A stretch of 64,000 nt of DNA from Streptomyces sp. NBC_01233. GTDB lineage: Bacteria > Actinomycetota > Actinomycetes > Streptomycetales > Streptomycetaceae. Below the pieces are notes generated by a model, which searched no databases, was not told the DNA's origin, and saw nothing but the letters and a program-made list of their open reading frames with translations. Shown here one piece after another: positions 17,446 through 23,780 of the stretch. Location of the stretch: NCBI RefSeq assembly GCF_035989305.1, contig NZ_CP108514.1:4751501-4815500 (forward strand), read 5' to 3'. Every line of letters starts with the position of its first letter. Positions within the stretch are counted from its first letter, which is position 1. A program made the translations under genes and the position numbers.

Positions 17446-17916
17446 AGCGAGGGCGTCGAGTGGGCGCTGCACAGCTGCGTCAACCTGGCCTGGAGCGGCC
17501 CGGACCGGGCCGTGTCGGCGGCGCGGCTGGCCGCGTGGCACGACCTGCCCGCCGCCTACCTCAACAAGCAGCTGCAGGCGCTGGCCCGGGCGGGCATCGT
17601 CACCTCCGCCCCCGGTCCCCGGGGCGGCTTCAAGCTGGCCCGCCCGCTCGCCGCCATCTCGCTCATGGACGTGGTCGCCGCCGTCGAGGGGCCCGAGGAG
17701 GCCTTCCGGTGCGCGGAGATCCGCCGGCAGGGCCCCGGCGCCGGCGAACCGGCGGCCGATGCCGCCGACTGCGCCATCGCGCGCGCCATGACCCGGGCCG
17801 AACTGGCCTGGCGCAGGGCGCTGGCCGCACAGAACCTCGACGAGATCCGGCAGCAGGCCGAACGGCAGGCCCCCGAGGCCCCGGCGCGGCTCCGCGCCTG
17901 GCTCGCCACGCGGTAG
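17437..17916 (+). CDS. Rrf2-family transcriptional regulator
   Basis: A 159-residue winged-helix regulator. The N-terminal HTH reads SAARLAAWHDLPAAYLNKQLQALARAGIV, followed by the wing GPRGGFKLARP, typical of Rrf2. Two cysteines (FRCAEI and AADCAIA) lie where many Rrf2 proteins ligate an Fe-S cluster, plus one near residue 14; the usual closely spaced three-Cys pattern is not clear, so cofactor binding is uncertain. Two in-frame ATGs (17437, 17443) are possible and the message may be nearly leaderless. The RidA gene follows after about 70 bases and is the likely target. Confidence 0.85.
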   Translation: MRMSEGVEWALHSCVNLAWSGPDRAVSAARLAAWHDLPAAYLNKQLQALARAGIVTSAPGPRGGFKLARPLAAISLMDVVAAVEGPEEAFRCAEIRRQGPGAGEPAADAADCAIARAMTRAELAWRRALAAQNLDEIRQQAERQAPEAPARLRAWLATR

Positions 17917-17985
17917 CACCTGCGGCGGCACCACGGCACGTACGGAATCGGAAACGGCAACGTGAAGCGAAACAGGGAGCTCGGC

Positions 17986-18384
17986 ATGACGCGCAGCATC
18001 ATCAATCCGGCAGGACTCCACACCCCGACCGACTACGGCTACAGCCACATCGTCTCCGCCCCCGGCGAGCAGGTCTTCATAGCCGGCCAGTACGGCTGTG
18101 ACGAGAGCGGCCACGTCGTCTCCGGGGACTTCGCCGACCAGGTGGAGCGGGCCTTCGCGAACCTCCGGACGGCCCTCGCGGCCGTCGGCCTCGGTCCCGC
18201 CGACGTCGTGCGCATCGGCACGTACATCGTCGGCCACGACCAGCGGAAGCTGGAGGTCCTCCTCAAGCAGCTGCACGCCACCTGGGGCACCGAACTGCCC
18301 GCCCAGACCCTGATCGGGGTGGCCTCGCTCGCCCTGCCCGGCATGCTCTTCGAGATCGACGCCGTGGCGGTGCGCACGCCCTGA
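17986..18384 (+). CDS. RidA family (YjgF/YER057c) protein
   Basis: A 132-residue RidA-type trimeric protein. Members hydrolyse reactive enamine/imine intermediates released by PLP enzymes. The fold is recognisable from EQVFIAGQYGCDESGHVV, the QVERAFANLRTAL helix and VVRIGTYIV. The usual C-terminal active-site arginine (P..R.....) of true deaminases is not evident; the end reads TLIGVASLALPGMLFEIDAVAV, so it may be one of the Rid subfamilies of other activity. AGGGAG before ATG 17986 sets the start rather than the upstream GTG. It lies downstream of the Rrf2 gene. Confidence 0.85.
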   Translation: MTRSIINPAGLHTPTDYGYSHIVSAPGEQVFIAGQYGCDESGHVVSGDFADQVERAFANLRTALAAVGLGPADVVRIGTYIVGHDQRKLEVLLKQLHATWGTELPAQTLIGVASLALPGMLFEIDAVAVRTP

Positions 18385-18450
18385 CCGTTGATCCACTTGC
18401 CGGTCCGGGGTGGCGGGTGTGCTCTGGATGATGGATGAGAGGAGCCCGTC

Positions 18451-18858
18451 ATGGCACATGCGGCACCCACCGCCCACCGGCGGCCCACCTGGCAGTCGGC
18501 GGACAAGGCCCACCTGAGCACGGGCGCCTACGTGCGACCCCTGCTCGCCGGACTCGGGTACGGCGTATGGGCCGCCGATCTCGAGCGCCAGATGGGTCCG
18601 GTCGACGCGGCCAACGTCTTCTACGGGATCCTGTGCGGCGTGATCTTCGCCGGGATCATGTTCGCCCTGGCCCGGATCGGCCCCCGCCTCATGCGGGAGG
18701 TCCACGCCACCTCGTACGGCGTCTTCACGGGCATCGCCGCGGGCTACCTGCACAGCCTCACCGACGCGTCCGTGCTCAGCTCGGCCGTCATCGGCCTCTT
18801 CGTCGGGCTGGGCGTGGGCCTGGCGGCCTTCTACCGCTACTACACGCGCGAGGACTGA
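18451..18858 (+). CDS. small membrane protein, unknown
   Basis: A 135-residue protein with about three membrane helices (AANVFYGILCGVIFAGIMFALARI, ATSYGVFTGIAAGYLH, SSAVIGLFVGLGVGLAAFY). No family recognised. GAGAGGAG precedes ATG 18451. It stands alone between RidA and a strong terminator. Confidence 0.72.
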   Translation: MAHAAPTAHRRPTWQSADKAHLSTGAYVRPLLAGLGYGVWAADLERQMGPVDAANVFYGILCGVIFAGIMFALARIGPRLMREVHATSYGVFTGIAAGYLHSLTDASVLSSAVIGLFVGLGVGLAAFYRYYTRED

Positions 18859-18884
18859 CGCGCGGGACGAGCGGGGCGGTGCCC

Positions 18885-18922
18885 GAGGCGCCCGCAGGGC
18901 CACGCGGCCCTGCGGGCGCCTC
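18885..18922. terminator. terminator hairpin
   Basis: A perfect hairpin with arms GAGGCGCCCGCAGGGC and GCCCTGCGGGCGCCTC and a short loop, between a plus-strand membrane-protein gene and a minus-strand small gene. It can stop transcription from both sides. Confidence 0.85.
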
Positions 18923-18931
18923 CGGGCGCTC

Positions 18932-19120
18932 CTACGCGGCCGAGTCGGCGGCCTTCTGCTGCGGTTCACTCTCGGACTCGACGGCGACAACGACGGCCAT
19001 GGCCTGGGCCTTCGGTGGCTCGGCCGGCTCGGCCGGCTCGGTCTGACGGGCCGGCGGGGTGAACCGCGTGACCTCGGCGCGGAGCATGGCGTTCAGTGCG
19101 GCGTACGGGTCGATGGGCAT
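18932..19120 (-). CDS. small conserved-looking protein
   Basis: Sixty-two residues: a helical start (MPIDPYAALNAMLRAEVTR) and an acidic, Pro/Glu/Ala-rich tail. The N-terminus looks like a short amphipathic motif, and the composition matches other small streptomycete proteins of unknown function. The closest upstream genes on this strand are a small secreted protein and a sortase-like gene. No function can be given. Confidence 0.55.
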   Translation of the reverse strand: MPIDPYAALNAMLRAEVTRFTPPARQTEPAEPAEPPKAQAMAVVVAVESESEPQQKAADSAA

Positions 19121-19220
19121 GGCGGAACCTCACGGTGCTCAGGGGGTGTGGGGGCTGCGCTGTCACTGGGGGTGTCGCGGGGATGTCCTGCCGGTGGGGC
19201 CGGACAGCTCCTCGGTCCGC

Positions 19221-19580
19221 TCAGCAGCGCAGGACCACACTCCGCACCGTCCGCAGGGACAGGGCCGGTTCGGCCGTATCCGCGATCGGCCCGCACGGTG
19301 GCGCATCCGGGTGTTTCACGTGAAACACCGCAAGCGGTGTCCGCCGTACGCCGGGCAGCCCGCGCGCGATGGTCCGTACGGCCGCCCGTGCCTCGGGGGC
19401 GGCGGCCGGGTCGGACGGGCCTTCGCCGGGTTCGCCGGGCTCGGAGGGCGCGGTGGAGGCGGGACGGGATTCCGCGGCCGCGGCGCCGGCCGGACCGGCG
19501 CCGAACACGCACAGCAGCACGACACAGGCCGCGGTCAGGGCCCTGGTCAGTGCCGAACGTGTGCGTCGCCTCCCACTCAT
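19221..19580 (-). CDS. small secreted protein whose frame contains a parS site
   Basis: About 119 residues with a basic N-terminus and hydrophobic core (ALTRALTAACVVLLCVFGAGPAGA), hence probably exported; the rest is Pro/Glu/Ala-rich then basic. A perfect parS palindrome at 19311-19328 is translated in frame as VFHVKH. Start ATG 19580 is chosen because the signal sequence follows; the frame is open to 19628. It is downstream of the sortase-like gene on the same strand. The late part may be under weak protein-level selection. Confidence 0.55.
   Translation of the reverse strand: MSGRRRTRSALTRALTAACVVLLCVFGAGPAGAAAAESRPASTAPSEPGEPGEGPSDPAAAPEARAAVRTIARGLPGVRRTPLAVFHVKHPDAPPCGPIADTAEPALSLRTVRSVVLRC
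19311..19328. other. parS, ParB-binding centromere site (inside a reading frame)
   Basis: A second perfect GTGTTTCACGTGAAACAC palindrome, 7.0 kb from the first. It lies inside a predicted coding sequence rather than between genes, which is less common for parS and suggests the site itself is the conserved element here. Confidence 0.9.
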
Positions 19581-19736
19581 GCGAGGGGTGTGCCCCGACA
19601 CGCCGGGCGTCCCCCGGACCGGCCCCAAGAAGCCCCCGACCGGGGGACGAAGACACCCCCCACGGCTGACGGACGGCCGTAGGGGGCGGGCTGGAGCTGC
19701 GGGCCGGGCGCGGCGCAGCCGCCTCGCCGGGGCCGG

Positions 19737-20336
19737 TCAGCGGGTGCGGCGCTGCCCGGTCAGCCGGGCCAGCACGGCGGTCTCGCCGCCGAGCAGCCGC
19801 AGTTGGGGCCGGCCGGCCGGATCCTCGCGGGCGGAGGTCCCGCCGGGGGAGACCCGTACGACGGTGAACACGGCCGTACGGCTGTCCGCGCGGGGGATCT
19901 CGATGGTCCGGCCCCGCCGCAGCTCGCCGAGGCGCAGCCCTTCTCCGGTGACCACGGCGGTTCCCGCCGCCCCGGGTGCGGGACCGTCGGTGTCCCAGGA
20001 GACCTCGTCGCGCTCGCCGGTCAAAGGCACGTCGACGCCCAGGCTCGGGATCCTCAACCGCAGCGGCCGTGCGGCCCGCAGGGGGCCCGTGACCGTCCGC
20101 AGCGGCCCGGCGGCGGTTCTCGGCGACCGCTCCCCCCGGCCGGGGGCGTGCTGCCCGGACTGCTCCAGCTCCCGCACGAGCCGGCGGTGTCCGGACAGTC
20201 CCAGCGCCCGCGAGGGAAGCGCGTCGTCGGTGGTCACGGCTGCGGGCTTGGCGCCCTCGGTCCGTTGCAACACCACGATGCCGGTGGACAACAGAGCCAC
20301 CGTCAGCGAGGCGACGACCCACTGGGCGCGGGGCAT
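19737..20336 (-). CDS. class E/F sortase-like protein lacking catalytic residues
   Basis: A 199-residue protein with one N-terminal membrane helix (WVVASLTVALLSTGIVVLQ) and an extracellular domain that reads like actinobacterial class F sortases: LRIPSLGVDVPL, then GAAGTAVVTGEG, LGELRRGRTIEI, FTVVRV and LRLLGGETAV. In active enzymes the second segment ends in GH and the last carries the catalytic Cys (ITCGG). Here both His and Cys are absent, so transpeptidation is unlikely. AGGAGGG precedes ATG 20336. It may be a structural or substrate-binding pseudo-enzyme. Confidence 0.65.
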   Translation of the reverse strand: MPRAQWVVASLTVALLSTGIVVLQRTEGAKPAAVTTDDALPSRALGLSGHRRLVRELEQSGQHAPGRGERSPRTAAGPLRTVTGPLRAARPLRLRIPSLGVDVPLTGERDEVSWDTDGPAPGAAGTAVVTGEGLRLGELRRGRTIEIPRADSRTAVFTVVRVSPGGTSAREDPAGRPQLRLLGGETAVLARLTGQRRTR

Positions 20337-20578
20337 GGGAATCCCTCCTGTCCGGCGCGTGCGGCCGGGTCATGTGAGCAGTGGACACCTCCTCTGCCCA
20401 TCGGCACCCGGTGAAACACGGTGGACTGACGATGCGTCACGGGCGTGTCGTCCCGAGATCCGGGCGTTTCCCCAGTTCGCGGCGGATGCGCCCGCCCTGC
20501 GCCGGAAGCGGGAGGGATGCCCCCGAACGGGTGAGACGGCAAGCGTGGGTCCCGCAGCCGGCGCCGCCGGCCGAGGTC

Positions 20579-20821
20579 TCACATGACGACGGCGGCCGTG
20601 CCCGCGCCCATCAGGACGGCGGCGAGGTGCACGGCCGGGTGGCCGTAGTCGCCGTACCAGAGGTGGCGGGCCAGGCCGCCGAGGGCGGCCAGTGCGGCGA
20701 TGATGCCGATCTGGCCGAACAGTGTGATCGCGCAGCAGGGGGCCAGGAGCAGCAGGAACGAGTTCAGCCAGAACGGGGCGGCGCCCGTCCAGCCTCGCCA
20801 TTCCCTGATCGCCGTCGGCAT
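20579..20821 (-). CDS. small membrane protein of the cbt operon
   Basis: Eighty residues with two hydrophobic segments (APFWLNSFLLLLAPCCAITLFGQIGIIAALAALGGL and HPAVHLAAVLMGAGTAAVV, described by key stretches). It starts 22 bases after the cbtA stop behind GAGGGGG, so it is probably the third gene of the riboswitch-controlled operon. Role unknown; a small subunit for cobalt uptake is possible but not shown. Confidence 0.6.
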   Translation of the reverse strand: MPTAIREWRGWTGAAPFWLNSFLLLLAPCCAITLFGQIGIIAALAALGGLARHLWYGDYGHPAVHLAAVLMGAGTAAVVM

Positions 20822-20842
20822 GTACTACCGGCCCCCTCGTGG

Positions 20843-21592
20843 TCAACTCGTCGGCTGCACAGCCTCCTTGGGTGGGGAGGCGGGCGCAAGGGCCCGTTCG
20901 GCTAGATAGCCGAAGGCCAGGCCGAAAGTCGTCCACAGTGCGGTCTGGATGGCCAGGGACGCGAGGCGGAAGTCCCAGATCAGCGCGGCCGGGAATCCTG
21001 CCGGGACCTCGTTGATCCCGGGCAGGACGGCGTACGAGACGCCGATGACCAGGACGAAGGCGCCGCCGGCGACGATCGACGCGTTCCCGTTGCCGAGCTT
21101 CGGCGCGAGCCGCCGGCCGAGGATCAGCGCGCCCGCCGCCAGCAGCGCGCTCAGGGCGATCATCAGGAGGTGGAGGGCGGTCCGCCGAGCGGCGGTCTCC
21201 GGGTCGCCGACGGCGGGGGGATTGGCGGGGTACTTGAAGAACGGCATCAGGGTCACGGTGACGAACAGGGCCGCGGTGACCAGCGCGGCCGTGGCCCGCG
21301 GGCCGAAGCGGCCGATGCGGCCCAGTGCGTAGCAGTAGACGAGTGCGGCGATGCCGCCGAGCGCCACCGCGTAGAGCAGGACGCCGGTGCCGAGCCCGGC
21401 CGTGGCCTGGAGGGCCCGGCTGACCGGGGCCTCCTCACCGTGGTCGTGTCCGGCCGCGGCGGCCTCTTCGATCGCGATCGCCGCGTCCACCTTGGATTCA
21501 CCGAGGAGGTACGCGACGAGGAAGGCGGCCACACCGGCCAGCAGACCGGCGAGCATGCCCCTGACGAGCAGTGTGCGGGGGGAAACGTTCAT
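20843..21592 (-). CDS. cbtA: CbtA family cobalt transporter subunit
   Basis: A 249-residue membrane protein with about six helices. It shows CbtA features: an N-terminal TM, a His/acid cluster facing outside (GHDHGEE), the central LMPFFKYPANPP motif and the later LPGINEVPAGFPAALIWDFRLASL segment. CbtA and CbtB are predicted to take up cobalt for B12 synthesis. It lies 57 bases after cbtB and is controlled by the cobalamin riboswitch ahead of cbtB. AAGGGA precedes ATG 21592. Confidence 0.92.
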   Translation of the reverse strand: MNVSPRTLLVRGMLAGLLAGVAAFLVAYLLGESKVDAAIAIEEAAAAGHDHGEEAPVSRALQATAGLGTGVLLYAVALGGIAALVYCYALGRIGRFGPRATAALVTAALFVTVTLMPFFKYPANPPAVGDPETAARRTALHLLMIALSALLAAGALILGRRLAPKLGNGNASIVAGGAFVLVIGVSYAVLPGINEVPAGFPAALIWDFRLASLAIQTALWTTFGLAFGYLAERALAPASPPKEAVQPTS

Positions 21593-21619
21593 GGTTCGGT
21601 TCCCTTGCGGAGACGGAGG

Positions 21620-21664
21620 TCAGTGGCAGGGGAATCAGTGGCAGGGGAATCAGTGGCAGGGGAA
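21620..21664. repeat. three tandem 15-bp copies duplicating the cbtB terminus
   Basis: TCAGTGGCAGGGGAA occurs three times head to tail. On the minus strand each copy reads TTC CCC TGC CAC TGA, i.e. Phe-Pro-Cys-His-stop. The first copy read is the real C-terminus of CbtB; the other two lie after its stop. Confidence 0.9.
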
Positions 21665-21865
21665 ACCGAGGAGGTGGCGGCCGTCGTGCAGCCACTCGTG
21701 GATCGTCTCGCCTTCGAAGACCGCGGTGGCGCCCTGCTCGGCGCCGACGAAGTAGAGCAGGACCAGCATCAGGATCCCGACGAACACGGCCCAGGGGGCC
21801 AGCGCGGAGAGCGAGATCGGGGCAACGGCGGGGGCGTTCGTCGTAGGCACGGCGGAGTGGGCCAT
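21650..21865 (-). CDS. cbtB: CbtB family cobalt transporter subunit
   Basis: A 71-residue single-TM protein (WAVFVGILMLVLLYFVGAEQGA) ending in the His-rich signature HEWLHDGRHLLGFPCH typical of CbtB, thought to bind cobalt at the membrane surface. GGAGG lies at correct distance from ATG 21865. It is first gene of the cbtB-cbtA(-small membrane protein) operon. The 15 bases that encode its last four residues and stop are triplicated. Confidence 0.93.
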   Translation of the reverse strand: MAHSAVPTTNAPAVAPISLSALAPWAVFVGILMLVLLYFVGAEQGATAVFEGETIHEWLHDGRHLLGFPCH

Positions 21866-21899
21866 GGCAGAACCTCCAGAGGGAACACGCGTCCCGGTC

Positions 21900-22015
21900 A
21901 GTGGTGCTCGCGACGACGGTGACGGGTCTGACTTGCCTCCCCCTCCGGGAGGTTTCACAGTGGCGCGACCGTGCCGGATTCTCACCGGTGCTTCCGTCGT
22001 TCCGTCGTCATGCAG
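21900..22015 (-). ncRNA. cobalamin (B12) riboswitch
   Basis: Read on the minus strand the cbtB leader contains the cobalamin-riboswitch signatures in order: GAAGC..CCGGTGAGAATCCGGC, GCGCCACTGTGA, a GGAGGCAAG segment and GTCAGACCC. It lies 35 bases before the cbtB ribosome site, so B12 binding would repress cobalt uptake by blocking translation or ending transcription. Confidence 0.9.
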
Positions 22016-22053
22016 TTGTCTCGTCCGGACCGTACCGCGCTTACGCTCCCCTT

Positions 22054-22509
22054 ATGAAGACCCCGTTGATACGTGTCCGTCTTTCCAGGCTCCCACTGGA
22101 CACGGCCGCCCGCCAAGGCCGCTTCGGTCACGCCCGGCCGTGCCACGGGTACGCAGGCTTGCGCGGCCTGGACGCGGGGGAGTGGGCGGGGCGCACCCTG
22201 GACGGGGTGGCGGCCGAGGACCCGGCGGCCCTGCAGGCCTGGATGACGGACCCCGGGTACGCGCCACCGGGCGGCGAGTCCGTGGACGCGCTGATCGCCC
22301 GGGTCGGGGCGGAGCTGGCCGGGCTGGCCGCGGGCACCCACCGGATGGCGGTCGAGCAGGCCGTCGTACGGGCGGCCGTGGTGTACGCCCTGGAGCTGCC
22401 CGCGGCGGCCTTCTGGCGGCTGGACGTGCGACCGGAGTCGGTGACCACCCTCACCGGGCGGGCGGGGCGCTGGAACCTCCTGGTGGGCCGGCCGGAGGAA
22501 GCCGATTAG
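22054..22509 (+). CDS. histidine-phosphatase-like protein, catalytic motif missing
   Basis: A 151-residue protein with clear similarity to the second half of histidine phosphatases that neighbour cbtAB in streptomycetes: GLDAGEWAGRTLDGVAAEDP, GGESVDALIARVGAEL, VVYALELPAAAFWRLDV and ESVTTLTGRAGRWNLL. The defining RHG near the N-terminus is absent (IRVRLSRLP instead), and the second His (normally THGG) is replaced by VEQAVV. About 30 residues are also missing between the N-terminus and the core. It is probably non-catalytic or decaying. Divergent from cbtB. Confidence 0.7.
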   Translation: MKTPLIRVRLSRLPLDTAARQGRFGHARPCHGYAGLRGLDAGEWAGRTLDGVAAEDPAALQAWMTDPGYAPPGGESVDALIARVGAELAGLAAGTHRMAVEQAVVRAAVVYALELPAAAFWRLDVRPESVTTLTGRAGRWNLLVGRPEEAD

Positions 22510-22529
22510 GGGCTGCTGCCGCAGCGCCT

Positions 22530-22560
22530 CGGCCCGGACCCCGCGACGCCGTCCGGGCCG
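22530..22560. terminator. convergent terminator hairpin
   Basis: Perfect arms CGGCCCGGAC and GTCCGGGCCG around an 11-base loop, between the convergent histidine-phosphatase-like and uricase genes. Confidence 0.8.
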
Positions 22561-22603
22561 ATCGGGCCTTGGGTGAAGGGCGTTGCACGTTGCGCGTGGT
22601 GCG

Positions 22604-23548
22604 TTACGCGACGATCCAGTCGGACGTGGCGATCACCGGCTGCACGCCGTCGCGGTGCACGGTGCCCTCGATCAGGCCGTACATCCGGTCCGCCGCGAAG
22701 TAGACCTCGTTGTCGTTCTTGAGGCCGAAGGGCTCCAGGTCGACGAGGAAGTGGTGCTTGTTGGGGAGGTTGAGGCGCACCTCGTTGACCTTGGGGCAGT
22801 TGTCGAGCACACGCTCGGCCATCTGGTTCAGGGTCTGCTGCAGCGAGTACGAGTACGTCTCCGCGAAGGCTTCCAGCATGTTCTTGCGGACCTTCTTGTA
22901 CGCCTGGTCCCAGTCGTACGAGGAGTCGTCGGCGGCCAGCGCCGAGTGCGCCCAGCGCGCGGTGACCTTGGTCGCCAGGATGCGGTCGTACGCCTCCTGG
23001 AGGGTCGTGTACTTGTCCTTGATGTAGCCGTGGAACTCGGAGTTGGTCGAGTTCATCACCGTGAGGTCCTTCAGACCCGAGATGACCTGCAGGCCCGTCG
23101 TCTCGCTGTAGGTGATCTGCGCGGTGCGCACCTCCTGGCCCTTGCGGACGAAGGAGTGCTGCTCCTTGCGCGTCGGGACCGGGATGCGGTCCCACACGTA
23201 CTCCTCGATGCGGATCTGCGCCTCGCGGATCGGCTGCTGCGAGGAGACGAAGTGCTTGGCGAGCAGGATGCCGAAGGCCTCTGGGGAGTCGATGCCGTGC
23301 TCCTTGCCGAAGGCGTACACCGTGTTCTTGGTGGTGTCGGTCGGCAGGCAGTTGGCGTTGTCGCCGGTGAGGTGGACGTCACGGAACTCGCCCCGGAGCG
23401 CGACCGAGACGTTGAGGTCGCGGATCTCGTGCCAGGAACCTCCCCCAGACTCCGTCTGGGAGGTGCCCCCATTGCCCTTGCGGGTGACCTTGACGATGCG
23501 GTTCTCGGCCTTGCCGTACTGGTTCTGTGCCAGGACGTGCTTGCTCAT
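22604..23548 (-). CDS. urate oxidase (uricase)
   Basis: A 314-residue uricase that oxidises urate to 5-hydroxyisourate in purine breakdown, working as a tetramer without cofactor. Family motifs are intact: LAQNQYGKAENR, NCLPTDTTKNTVYAFGKEHGI (catalytic Thr), ISGLKDLTVMNSTNSEFHGY, NKHHFLVDLEPFGL and AADRMYGLIEGTV. Between KVTRK and HEIRDLNV there are about 14 extra residues (GNGGTSQTESGGGSW region) encoded by a palindromic element. The insertion falls in a loop before the first T-fold strand, so activity may survive. AAGGAAG precedes ATG 23548. Confidence 0.95.
   Translation of the reverse strand: MSKHVLAQNQYGKAENRIVKVTRKGNGGTSQTESGGGSWHEIRDLNVSVALRGEFRDVHLTGDNANCLPTDTTKNTVYAFGKEHGIDSPEAFGILLAKHFVSSQQPIREAQIRIEEYVWDRIPVPTRKEQHSFVRKGQEVRTAQITYSETTGLQVISGLKDLTVMNSTNSEFHGYIKDKYTTLQEAYDRILATKVTARWAHSALAADDSSYDWDQAYKKVRKNMLEAFAETYSYSLQQTLNQMAERVLDNCPKVNEVRLNLPNKHHFLVDLEPFGLKNDNEVYFAADRMYGLIEGTVHRDGVQPVIATSDWIVA
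23438..23464. repeat. small palindromic repeat inserted in the uricase gene
   Basis: ACCTCCCCCAGA-CTCCG-TCTGGGAGGT forms a stem-loop (two extra C in the left arm) flanked by GC-rich DNA. Very similar palindromes recur many times in Streptomyces genomes. Here the element keeps the frame open and adds Gly/Ser/Thr-rich residues to uricase. Confidence 0.75.
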
Positions 23549-23713
23549 GGCTGACTTCCTTACGGGTACACGGAGTCCGGCTGACTGGATCCCGTACGCC
23601 CGGCGTCCAGCGGAAGGCCCGCTCCCCGCCGTTCGGTCACGGAGGACCGCCCCGGGACTGACGTGCATCCCGGTCCGTAGGTGCTCTGTTCGGATTTCAG
23701 CACGTTCACGTGG

Positions 23714-23734
23714 TGTTCGTAATGGCGCGGAACA
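23714..23734. promoter_or_regulatory. dyad upstream of uricase
   Basis: TGTTC-N11-GAACA lies about 170 bases before the uricase start in the gap after the aminotransferase gene. Short arms make chance possible; a purine-responsive operator is a guess. Confidence 0.3.
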
Positions 23735-23780
23735 TCCAAGACGGGCACCCACGGATTGGGGGACCGTATGGTTCGGCAGG

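Noticed and set aside
19093..20388. 431-codon minus-strand frame
   Set aside because: Overlaps the sortase-like and small secreted genes out of frame; Arg/Gly-rich with no signal or domain.
20411..20420. GTGAAACAC half-site near 20411 as a third parS
   Set aside because: Only one arm matches; parS needs the full palindrome.
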